This document shows, in pieces, positions 6,499-11,899 of a stretch of 22,689 nt of DNA; the stretch's first letter is position 1; each line of letters starts with the position of its first letter. Below the pieces are notes generated by a model, which searched no databases, was not told the origin of the DNA, and saw nothing but the letters and a program-made list of their open reading frames with translations. The position numbers were made by a program, and so were the translations under genes. Origin of the DNA: JBBTQZ01 sp038065435 (lineage in GTDB: Bacteria; Patescibacteriota; Minisyncoccia; Phycocordibacterales; WO2-35-19); assembly GCA_038065435.1 (NCBI GenBank), contig JBBTQZ010000059.1, positions 1 to 22,689 on the forward strand, read 5' to 3'.

Positions 6499-7577
6499 AC
6501 AGAGAACCAAAATAGATAAAACAAATAGGAGCGCCCCCTTATCGGGACGCTCCTTGTGTATGGTTCGGATGTGACGGTTATCCTAACCTTACCGCCAACA
6601 CCCATAAATTCCATCCAATAAGCCGCCTCATCTTTGAACTCGCCCTTTTTGATTACGTTATCTTCTTGTTTGTTCAGGCGAGTGAGGAAGTCTTGTCCCG
6701 GAGGACAAGAAGTGACGATCTTGTAACCGTTGATTTCCGGCTGATGAAGAGGCGCACTCCATTCGTCTGGACCAATTTCTACCACAGCCCTTACGAAGCT
6801 GTGCCCTTGCACACCACTTTTCCAACAGTCAAAGCTTTTGATCCAAGGCTCTACACCTTGATTTTCGTACACTTTGATCGCTGGAAGTAGCCCGTCTTTA
6901 TCCAAGATGAAGTCCTCATGCTCCGGATTGCAAGCCTGTATGGCGGTGAGAACTGGCCTTGCATCCACTCGCGCCTTCTTTATCGCTCTGCGCACTTGCT
7001 TTTCGGACTCTAGTCTATTGGTCATCTCTGTCCATGTTTCGTCTCCAAGACCTTGTTGATACCAAATGGAAGCCACAACACCAAAAATTACAAGTATCAC
7101 AAACACCTTAACTAGCGACCACATGGGACTTGCAATTGCTTGTCGTTGGGTATTTATCGGTCCTCCATTGGCTGCTGTTGGGGTTGCTCTTTTTCTCCAA
7201 ACGTAGATTGCCCAACTGGCCAAAGATATCAACACTACAACCGAGATAACCATTATCGGCGTGCCCCAAGAAAAATCCTTGGAATCAACCGAAAAGATGG
7301 CGTAGGTAATCAGATAGGTGAGGAACAACAAGAATAGCACGATACCTATCACTAACCACTTGAATGATCCAAGTTTCCGCATCCAGCCTGAGTACCTGTT
7401 GACTTTTAGTATCGTACTTGCTCTCTTCCAGTTTTTCTTGCGAAGCCATTTTAGGAAGAGTTTTGGAGTGATGGCTGGCATCATCCAGCAAAAGAAAATC
7501 CACGCAGTGAGAGATATGACGCAGATAGCAACAACTATCTGGAACAGTCCCCATAAAATAGAAATAAAACTTTCCAT
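6495..7577 (-). CDS. Hypothetical multi-pass membrane protein with C-terminal extracytoplasmic domain
   Basis: A 360-aa protein that I do not recognise. The first half holds four hydrophobic helices (about residues 8-33, 72-94, 105-127 and 152-170). A charged helical stretch (ESEKQVRRAIKKARVDARP) and a soluble C-terminal domain with Cys pairs (QACNPEHEDF, FDCWKSG, TSCPPGQDF) follow. The start at 7577 is backed by GAGGAG 6 nt upstream. It lies downstream of the SPFH gene on the same strand, but a strong terminator (7638-7676) separates them. Codon use is more GC-rich than in the flanking genes. The last ~20 codons overlap a hairpin (6527-6554) that looks like a transcription terminator, so the true C-terminus may be shorter or frameshifted. 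Confidence 0.6.
   Translation of the reverse strand: MESFISILWGLFQIVVAICVISLTAWIFFCWMMPAITPKLFLKWLRKKNWKRASTILKVNRYSGWMRKLGSFKWLVIGIVLFLLFLTYLITYAIFSVDSKDFSWGTPIMVISVVVLISLASWAIYVWRKRATPTAANGGPINTQRQAIASPMWSLVKVFVILVIFGVVASIWYQQGLGDETWTEMTNRLESEKQVRRAIKKARVDARPVLTAIQACNPEHEDFILDKDGLLPAIKVYENQGVEPWIKSFDCWKSGVQGHSFVRAVVEIGPDEWSAPLHQPEINGYKIVTSCPPGQDFLTRLNKQEDNVIKKGEFKDEAAYWMEFMGVGGKVRITVTSEPYTRSVPIRGRSYLFYLFWFSV
6515..6554 (-). terminator. Terminator-like hairpin overlapping the end of the 4-TM protein gene
   Basis: Arms AGGAGCG (6527-6533) and CGCTCCT (6548-6554), extended inward by three further pairs (CCC 6535-6537 with GGG 6544-6546), followed on the minus strand by a T-rich stretch (ATTTGTTTT). 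It is oriented to terminate minus-strand transcription but lies upstream of the frame's stop codon. Confidence 0.5.
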
Positions 7578-7637
7578 GTTGAGCTCCTCGCAAAATTTAC
7601 AAAATACCGAATCTTTTACAATTATGGCATATTAAAT

Positions 7638-7676
7638 AAAAAAAGCAACCCCCAAGGAACAAGTCCTAAGGGGGTT
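7638..7676 (-). terminator. Rho-independent terminator of the SPFH-protein gene
   Basis: Arms AACCCCC (7647-7653) and GGGGGTT (7670-7676) form a GC-rich hairpin, with inner TAGGACTTGTTCCT also partly pairing. On the minus strand it is followed by a run of seven T (7638-7644). It sits 22 bp after the stop codon at 7698. Confidence 0.85.
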
Positions 7677-7697
7677 GTGAAGTTGAGAGGAGAGAAA

Positions 7698-8891
7698 TTA
7701 AGTGTTTAGGTTTTTAGTTGGCGTTACCCTTTGTGGAGGGTTAGCTTTTGGTGGGGCTAGTGGTAATGGCATTGTCACAGGCACTTCTTCCCTACTCTCT
7801 ACCCACGTAGAGACAGAAGAATCTTTTCCAGACACTTGAGCAGCGGCGAACATTCTCGACCCTCCTTGAAGCGATGCAAAGTACCCAGCGTTCTGCTCAT
7901 TTAATGTTCGTTGGGCGATGGCATCACGTTCTGCTGCATCCATCCTACCCTGAGCGGCAACAACTAGCGCTATGGCAGCTTTTTCTTCCTCTTTAATTTT
8001 TGCATTGCCCTCTAACTCTGCGAGTTGTTCAGCTTCAAGAGCGTCTGCTACTGGACCGGTTGCTTCAACTTGGAGTACTTCACCTCGGGCAATTACGTAC
8101 CCGAGTTTATCAAAAAGCCCAAGAGGGGTGACGTTATTATAGTCTGGGGTTCCGTTATCAAGTAAGACGACGCCATTGAGGTCTTTTAGTACCTGCCAAA
8201 ACGTATCAACTTGACTTCCCCCGCCACTTACACTCGCTCTAATAGCTTTTACTTCATCGAAACTCTTGTCTAGGACGTAACTACGAAGTGCCGATAGGAC
8301 CATTGCGTTAAAGAGTGTCACCGGGTCTTCGTTGAGGAAAAATGCTCTTTCGGGGTGGAAATGTAAAACTGTGAACAGGGCTATGATCTTCATTCGTAGG
8401 TTGCCTTTAATCTCAGCCCCTTCAAGTGTGACAGGGTAAGGAAATTGAAAGAAAAACTCAGAAACAGGTTTTTTTTCCTGTTCTATGACATATTTCAAAG
8501 TTTTCTCTCCGTTTACTACTGTCTCGACTTGCTTAAGTTTGGACCATTCCCAATCAGGTATGATCTTGATGGTTTCGTAAAGGCCGATCCACCTAACCCC
8601 AAGCCTCTCTTCTAGCAAGCCAGCTTTTTCTTTTGGGCTAATGACAAAGCATTTGGCATCTCCAAGTGCGGGGATTGGTGCTGTTCTCCATCCACTGACA
8701 TTCTCAATAATATCAACTACTTTACCCTCGAGTGCTGGGAAGCTGAAGCTACCAGGGCGTGGAATGGGGGCGAAAAAGCGCTTCACCGGCTTTTGGGCCT
8801 GGCGTTTTATGGCTTCTCCGATACGCAAAACGAGCAAGGTACATGCACCAGCAAGTACCAAGAAAATAACAGCAAAAGTTACTAAAAACAT
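7698..8891 (-). CDS. SPFH / band-7 domain membrane protein (stomatin/prohibitin-like)
   Basis: A 397-aa protein with an N-terminal membrane helix (about residues 2-24) and then an SPFH-type domain: LGVRWIGLYETIKIIPDWEW, a VSEFFFQFPYPVTLEGAEIKG strand pair, and the helical segment FFLNEDPVTLFNAMVLSALRSYVLDKSF. An Ala/Glu-rich coiled-coil (EAEQLAELEGNAKIKEEEKAAIALVVAAQ) and a Pro-rich tail follow. SPFH proteins form large membrane-associated assemblies that organise lipid or protein microdomains. The ATG at 8891 is chosen because AGGAG lies 5 nt before it; the upstream TTG at 8906 would place that ribosome site inside the gene. It has its own promoter (8941-8968) and terminator. Confidence 0.75.
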   Translation of the reverse strand: MFLVTFAVIFLVLAGACTLLVLRIGEAIKRQAQKPVKRFFAPIPRPGSFSFPALEGKVVDIIENVSGWRTAPIPALGDAKCFVISPKEKAGLLEERLGVRWIGLYETIKIIPDWEWSKLKQVETVVNGEKTLKYVIEQEKKPVSEFFFQFPYPVTLEGAEIKGNLRMKIIALFTVLHFHPERAFFLNEDPVTLFNAMVLSALRSYVLDKSFDEVKAIRASVSGGGSQVDTFWQVLKDLNGVVLLDNGTPDYNNVTPLGLFDKLGYVIARGEVLQVEATGPVADALEAEQLAELEGNAKIKEEEKAAIALVVAAQGRMDAAERDAIAQRTLNEQNAGYFASLQGGSRMFAAAQVSGKDSSVSTWVESREEVPVTMPLPLAPPKANPPQRVTPTKNLNT

Positions 8892-8940
8892 ATTCACTCC
8901 TCTCAACTGTATCTGCAGTCAATGAACTGCGTCTGGAGGA

Positions 8941-8968
8941 ACTATATCATATTTATATAAAAAAGCAA
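8941..8968 (-). promoter_or_regulatory. Promoter of the SPFH-protein gene
   Basis: On the minus strand: TTGCTT (8963-8968), a 16-bp spacer, and an extended -10 of TGA plus TATAGT (8941-8946). The start would be near 8934, giving a leader of about 43 nt that carries the AGGAG site. It overlaps the T-tract of the rnpB terminator. Confidence 0.6.
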
Positions 8969-8994
8969 GCAAAAACCCGCCGGTAAAGGCGGGT
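8961..8994 (-). terminator. Rho-independent terminator of rnpB
   Basis: Arms ACCCGCC (8975-8981) and GGCGGGT (8988-8994), followed on the minus strand by TTTTTGCTTGCTTTTTT. It lies about 10 bp beyond the RNase P RNA 3' end. Confidence 0.88.
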
Positions 8995-9093
8995 CAATGC
9001 ATTTGTCGATCTTGGCTCTCATAAGCCGAATTCTGTTTCTCTGCAATAATTTATCTAGGTCTTGGATTGCTCCAAGACTCAAGCGGCACTCGC

Positions 9094-9206
9094 CAATCTT
9101 GCCCACCACAAGTGGCTGTAAGATTGAGCGCCCTGAGTTTTTACGAAGGGTCCTTCGCTTTACTCAGAATGCTCAATTTTGTAACCGCCTATAGCGGACA
9201 AAATTG
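9094..9206. repeat. Composite inverted-repeat (MITE/BIME-like) element inside rnpB, copy at the P17 position
   Basis: Two inverted units of ~33 bp flank a palindromic core. Unit A (9094-9126) has CAATCTT/AAGATTG outer arms and a CCAC/GTGG inner stem. Unit B (9174-9206) has CAATTTTGT/ACAAAATTG outer arms with CCGC/GCGG inside. The core pairs CTGAGT with ACTCAG and CGAAGG with CCTTCG. The flanking bases CGC and GCG extend the outer pairing. Confidence 0.8.
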
Positions 9207-9357
9207 GCGCACGGCCTTGCACACGGGTAAGAATTTAGCCGTTGCACCCTGATGTTGCCATCAGATTATTCCACTGGGGAATCCTAGGCCTTTCGGTTTC
9301 GGCGTCACTGTTCGCATCTGTAAGATTGCTCTTCGCGGGCGTTACCCACTACCCTTC

Positions 9358-9471
9358 CAATTTTGCCCACCAAAGGTGGTTGCAAAATTGAGAATCCTGA
9401 GCTTGTCGAAGGATGTCCCTCGAATTTCTCGGGATGCTTAATTTTGCAACTGCCTATAGCAGGCAAAATTA
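9358..9471. repeat. Composite inverted-repeat (MITE/BIME-like) element inside rnpB, copy at the P6 position
   Basis: Same architecture as 9094-9206. One unit (9358-9390) has CAATTTTGC/GCAAAATTG arms with CCACC/GGTGG inside. The other (9439-9471) has TAATTTTGC/GCAAAATTA arms with CTGC/GCAG inside. The core carries ATCCTGAGCTTGTCGAAGG facing TCGAATTTCTCGGGAT. The two copies are diverged but clearly related. Confidence 0.8.
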
Positions 9472-9539
9472 GCATGTGTTCGGACTTTCCTCTCCGACTG
9501 TAACGTCGGAGCTATCACTCGGAACCAAAATCTAGCTCA

Positions 9540-9567
9540 ATTATACATCAAAATATTTTTTTTGCAA
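9540..9567 (-). promoter_or_regulatory. rnpB promoter
   Basis: On the minus strand: TTGCAA (9562-9567), a 16-bp spacer and TATAAT (9540-9545). The predicted start near 9533 agrees with the P1 helix beginning at 9532. Confidence 0.8.
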
Positions 9568-9624
9568 TTAGTGCTGGGGAAGCTTATAATCAGTTTTTTC
9601 TTTCGGGCCGCAGATTTGCCAAAG

Positions 9625-9783
9625 ATGAAAAAGTTTCTGTTGTCTCTGGCTATACTTGTATCTCTTGCCGAAATTCTTCTGCCATTTCCCTATGATTTTT
9701 CTGTTTTCCTTATAACAACAATCCTTGCTTACTGGTACATAATCAAACAACTCCCCAACAGAGCTGCGGGGAATATTGATTGA
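9625..9783 (+). CDS. Possible small two-helix membrane peptide
   Basis: A 52-residue frame from the ATG at 9625 (MKKFLLSLAILVSLAEILLP), with two hydrophobic stretches (about residues 3-18 and 24-42) and a short polar tail. The longer in-frame start at the TTG at 9562 overlaps the rnpB -35 box and is rejected. There is no clear ribosome site or promoter and I recognise no family. It ends 7 bp before the stop of the convergent glycosidase-like gene. It could be a genuine small membrane protein or a chance frame. Confidence 0.35.
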   Translation: MKKFLLSLAILVSLAEILLPFPYDFSVFLITTILAYWYIIKQLPNRAAGNID

Positions 9784-9789
9784 AAGCCT

Positions 9790-10878
9790 CTAATCATTCA
9801 GGGCTTTAAGTTTAATATACGCTGGTTTTGCTTCACCATTCAAATTAATAAGCGAGAGATTGCAGTACCAGGAGAGTGATGGGTAGATAGTCGTGATTGC
9901 ATCGCATACTTCTTTGGACGGGTCGATGAGCCCCACATAGTTGACCGCTTCTATATCTTTACCATTTTTTTCCGCATAGTCAGCACTCCTAGCCAAAGCT
10001 TCCACATATTTGGCCTGATTTGATTCACTACCGATAAAGATAATCCCCTTACTCACCCAGCCGGTTTCAGAAATAAAGAGGGGCTTGGTAGAAAGTTCAC
10101 CAATCTTAAACAAGAAGTCATCGGGTATTTTGGATGGAGTGATATAACACATTGGATAAGTTGACACAGCAAAAATATCAAGCTTGGTGAAGTCAGACGC
10201 TTCGCTCCTAAATCGGGCTATATCGCCACTATCAATGCAATCTTTGTTATCAAAGTCACTATAGACCAAGCTTACCCCTACTTTTATTTTGGAGTTTACA
10301 CTTTTAACAGCATTATAAGCTCTTTCATATGTAGATCTAAAAGCTTGGTAGTCTGTTGGGTTGAAATTTTTGTAAGTATTGGCCTCTACATTCAAGATGA
10401 AGTATTCTGGCTCGTATTCATTGGCTATCTTAGTCACCATATCAACAAAAGCATCTTGGACCACTTTGGAAGAAAAGTTGCCTGACAGGTTTGAGGGTAA
10501 CTCTAACTTGTCTCGATTTGGGCTTAATATTTCAAAAGCAATATAAACTTTCAGTTTCTTTTTGCGGGCTTCTGAGACATCATCTTTGAGAGTAGTGAAA
10601 AAGTCTCTCTGATCCGGATTTTGGCTTTCCATCCAATGTCTCTGGATATAAACAATATCGGAGGCTTCCTTTATTTTAGCCATCGCGTCAGCAGTGCTAA
10701 ATACCGGATTGAAAGGAAAGTAGCCTATCCCCCAAAGATATTTACCATTAGTTGTTTCTTTTATTGGTTCTTTCTGACCACCCGCCTGATTATTTATCTT
10801 ATTTTTATCTTTCTCACTCGCACTCATTATCATAAGTAAGAGGAATATCAAACCGCCAATCAATAAAAATTTTTTCAT
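9790..10878 (-). CDS. Secreted glycoside-hydrolase-like TIM-barrel protein (clan GH-A type)
   Basis: A 362-aa exported protein with an N-terminal hydrophobic signal or anchor (residues 3-19), a low-complexity polar linker (21-45) and then a barrel domain. The strand-end motifs fit clan GH-A glycosidases: FILNVEANTY near residue 165 in the position of the acid/base Glu, and LFISETGW (Glu271) as the nucleophile, a motif like that of GH17/GH53-type enzymes. Other barrel strands are DIVYIQRHW, KVYIAFEI, KVGVSLVY and LDIFAVSTYP. Asn-Val-Glu instead of the usual Asn-Glu makes the acid/base assignment less certain. It is probably a cell-surface enzyme acting on neighbouring or host polysaccharide. 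It has its own upstream -10 box and no operon partner. Confidence 0.7.
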   Translation of the reverse strand: MKKFLLIGGLIFLLLMIMSASEKDKNKINNQAGGQKEPIKETTNGKYLWGIGYFPFNPVFSTADAMAKIKEASDIVYIQRHWMESQNPDQRDFFTTLKDDVSEARKKKLKVYIAFEILSPNRDKLELPSNLSGNFSSKVVQDAFVDMVTKIANEYEPEYFILNVEANTYKNFNPTDYQAFRSTYERAYNAVKSVNSKIKVGVSLVYSDFDNKDCIDSGDIARFRSEASDFTKLDIFAVSTYPMCYITPSKIPDDFLFKIGELSTKPLFISETGWVSKGIIFIGSESNQAKYVEALARSADYAEKNGKDIEAVNYVGLIDPSKEVCDAITTIYPSLSWYCNLSLINLNGEAKPAYIKLKALND

Positions 10879-10906
10879 TTATATAAAATAGGATTAAGTG
10901 CTTCGT

Positions 10907-10912
10907 ATTATA
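10907..10912 (-). promoter_or_regulatory. -10 box of the glycosidase-like gene
   Basis: TATAAT on the minus strand, 28 bp before the ATG at 10878. No -35 resembling TTGACA at 16-18 bp. No Shine-Dalgarno sequence in the leader. Confidence 0.45.
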
Positions 10913-11049
10913 CTACATTCATTCAGTTTCCGCTCGAAAAGTGATTTGCTTGATAAAATTAATTTTCTCGGTTTTCTGTTCAAAACTTAAGTTTTTTTAA
11001 GGAACTTTGGGGAGTTTTAGGACAATCTCCAAATCGGAAGTTTCTGTTT

Positions 11050-11072
11050 GTGCTGGGGGGGGGGAGACTTGA
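11050..11072 (-). pseudogene. Fragment of tRNA-Leu 3' end
   Basis: On the plus strand, GTGCTGG, then a G-run, then AGACTTGA repeats the acceptor/T-arm end of the tRNA-Leu(UAG) gene at 11214-11233, with three extra G. No other tRNA part (D-arm, anticodon arm) follows. A reverse-oriented partial copy (TTCAAGTCTC) lies at 11153-11162. Confidence 0.5.
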
Positions 11073-11090
11073 GTCTTACAGACTCAGTAC

Positions 11091-11151
11091 CCCAATTGGA
11101 TTTTTTATTTCTCCTTCGGCAAGCTCAGGATCATAAAAAATCTCAATCGGG
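11091..11151. repeat. Inverted-repeat element with CTTCGGCAAGCTCAGGA core
   Basis: Outer arms CCCAATTGGATTTTTTAT and ATAAAAAATCTCAATCGGG are near-complementary (one mismatch, one extra base). The core TCCTTCGGCAAGCTCAGGA is the same motif, in opposite orientation, as in the rnpB insertion at 9395-9413. Confidence 0.7.
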
Positions 11152-11214
11152 CTTCAAGTCTCTGCTCCTTTTTGAGAACAAAAAGATGCGCCTCCATCAC
11201 CTCGCTTCGCTCGG

Positions 11215-11296
11215 TGCTGGGGGGGAGACTTGAACTCCCACGGATTACTCCATTAGTTCCTAAGACTAACGCGGCTACCAATTACGCCACCCCAGC
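11215..11296 (-). tRNA. tRNA-Leu (anticodon UAG)
   Basis: Acceptor strands GCTGGGG (5' end at 11296) and CCCCAGC pair over 7 bp. The anticodon loop CTTAGGA gives UAG. A long variable arm follows (class II tRNA), and the T-arm is GGGAG-TTCAAGT-CTCCC. The discriminator is A, followed by CCG, so a full CCA is not encoded. Confidence 0.93.
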
Positions 11297-11383
11297 ATAT
11301 ATTTAAATTTTTTACCAAAGGACATGGCTCCGGCTCGGACTTGTCGTCACGAATAATTTCGTTTTCGTCATGTCGTCACAAGT

Positions 11384-11403
11384 ATTTTTCCTGACGGAAA
11401 AAT
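11384..11403. repeat. Perfect 8-bp hairpin between tRNA genes
   Basis: ATTTTTCC and GGAAAAAT around TGAC. It lies in a 215-bp inter-tRNA stretch (11297-11511) that also holds repeated TCGTCAC motifs, CGGCTC motifs, and GTTTTTG/CAAAAAC arms (11423-11452). No coding sequence is supported there. Confidence 0.5.
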
Positions 11404-11464
11404 CTCGCGACCCCGGCTCACGGTTTTTGCCTTTGCTTCGCAAAACAAAAACATCGTTGCGCCT

Positions 11465-11515
11465 CGGACACGTATGAAAAAATATGAAGCAGTTCATATT
11501 TTTTCATCGTGTCCG
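11465..11515. repeat. Long hairpin (about 23 bp stem) abutting the tRNA-Lys 3' end
   Basis: Arms CGGACACG plus ATGAAAAAATATGAA (11465-11488, one bulged T) and TTCATATTTTTTCAT plus CGTGTCCG (11493-11515) around GCAG. Its right end covers the discriminator and the last three acceptor-stem bases of tRNA-Lys, so the two structures compete. Confidence 0.8.
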
Positions 11516-11585
11516 CCCACTAGGATTTGAACCTAGGACCTTCTCCTTAAGAGGGAGCAGCTCTACCGGACTGAGCTATGGGCGG
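11512..11585 (-). tRNA. tRNA-Lys (anticodon CUU)
   Basis: Acceptor strands CCGCCCA (5' end at 11585) and TGGGCGG, D-arm GCTC...GAGC, anticodon loop CTCTTAA giving CUU, T-arm CTAGG-TTCAAAT-CCTAG, discriminator A. CCA is not encoded. The anticodon stem has one imperfect pair at its base. Confidence 0.92.
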
Positions 11586-11627
11586 ATTATTATTTTTAAC
11601 ATAAAAATTCCTTTTTTAGAAATTTTG

Positions 11628-11709
11628 TGCCCGGGGTGGGGGTCGAACCCACATGCCTTTCGGCTCCCGATTTTAAGTCGAGTGCGGCTACCAATTACGC
11701 CACCCGGGC
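11628..11709 (-). tRNA. tRNA-Leu (anticodon UAA)
   Basis: Acceptor strands GCCCGGG (5' end at 11709) and CCCGGGC, anticodon loop CTTAAAA giving UAA, long variable arm with GCC/GGC pairing, T-loop TTCGACC, discriminator A. CCA is not encoded. It has the same D-arm sequence (GGCGTAATTGGTAGCCGC) as the UAG isoacceptor, so the two are likely duplicates. Confidence 0.92.
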
Positions 11710-11713
11710 ATTG

Positions 11714-11800
11714 AAACTTTTGTCCGCCTTCGCTTGAAGCTTCGGCGGATGCTGAAATTTTATAGGCTCCTTCATAAACTCAGGATCCTTAAAATTTCGC
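11714..11800. repeat. Palindromic repeat cluster between tRNA-Leu and tRNA-Cys
   Basis: A TCCGCC/GGCGGA hairpin (11723-11749) preceded by CTTTTG, followed by an inverted-repeat element. The element has arms GCTGAAATTTTA (11751-11762) and TAAAATTTCGC (11790-11800) around a core TCCTTCATAAACTCAGGA. It belongs to the same repeat family as the rnpB insertions and 11091-11151. Confidence 0.65.
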
Positions 11801-11802
11801 AG

Positions 11803-11874
11803 AGGCCTAGGCGGGAATCGCACCCGCGTGTAAGAGTTTTGCAGACTCTTGCCTTACTACTTGGCGACTAGGCC
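11803..11874 (-). tRNA. tRNA-Cys (anticodon GCA)
   Basis: Acceptor strands GGCCTAG (5' end at 11874) and CTAGGCC, anticodon loop CTGCAAA giving GCA, and discriminator T, as is typical of tRNA-Cys. The T-loop is TGCGATT, with G where position 55 is almost always T. CCA is not encoded. Confidence 0.9.
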
Positions 11875-11899
11875 GTACTCATAAATTTAGCACAAATAT

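Larger units (their letters stand above)
9005..9533 (-). ncRNA. rnpB: RNase P RNA with two repeat insertions
   Basis: The catalytic RNA of RNase P, which trims tRNA 5' leaders. Read on the minus strand, the conserved parts appear in order: the P1 5' strand GATTTTGGTTC (9522-9532), GAGGAAAGTCC (about 9482-9492), GGGTAACGCCC, a P12 hairpin CTGATG/GCAA/CATCAG, a P15-like GGCTAAATTCTTACCC, GCAAGGCC, a P18 hairpin around GAGCAATC, then CCTAGATAAATTATTG, ACAGAATTCGGCTTAT, and the P1 3' strand GAGCCAAGATC (9008-9018). P13/P14 seem absent. The RNA is about 530 nt rather than the usual 350-400 because two inverted-repeat elements are inserted: 9358-9471 (after GTCCGAACAC, at the P6 strand) and 9094-9206 (in the P16/P17 arm). 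Helix names come from comparison with E. coli from memory. Ends are approximate. Confidence 0.92.
10913..11214. other. Intergenic stretch with repeats and no recognisable gene
   Basis: AT-rich to about 11040. It then holds a G-run, a fragment resembling the tRNA-Leu 3' end (11050-11072), a small TGAGTC/GACTCA hairpin (11070-11086), the inverted-repeat element 11091-11151, and CGCTTCGCTCGG-type sequence before the tRNA-Leu gene. No coding frame with support is seen. Confidence 0.6.

Noticed and set aside
9087..9475. CRISPR-like array of repeated AATTTTG units
   Set aside because: The units are inverted pairs with diverged sequence and irregular spacing inside rnpB; there are no uniform direct repeats or spacers and no cas genes in the window.
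11050..11100. A complete fifth tRNA gene near the G-run
   Set aside because: Only the acceptor/T-arm end is recognisable; the TGAGTC/GACTCA hairpin beside it does not place a valid anticodon loop and no 5' acceptor strand is found.
11484..11714. 76-codon plus-strand frame with GFEPRTFSLRG
   Set aside because: It is the familiar false frame produced by reading across tRNA genes (here tRNA-Lys and tRNA-Leu) on the wrong strand.
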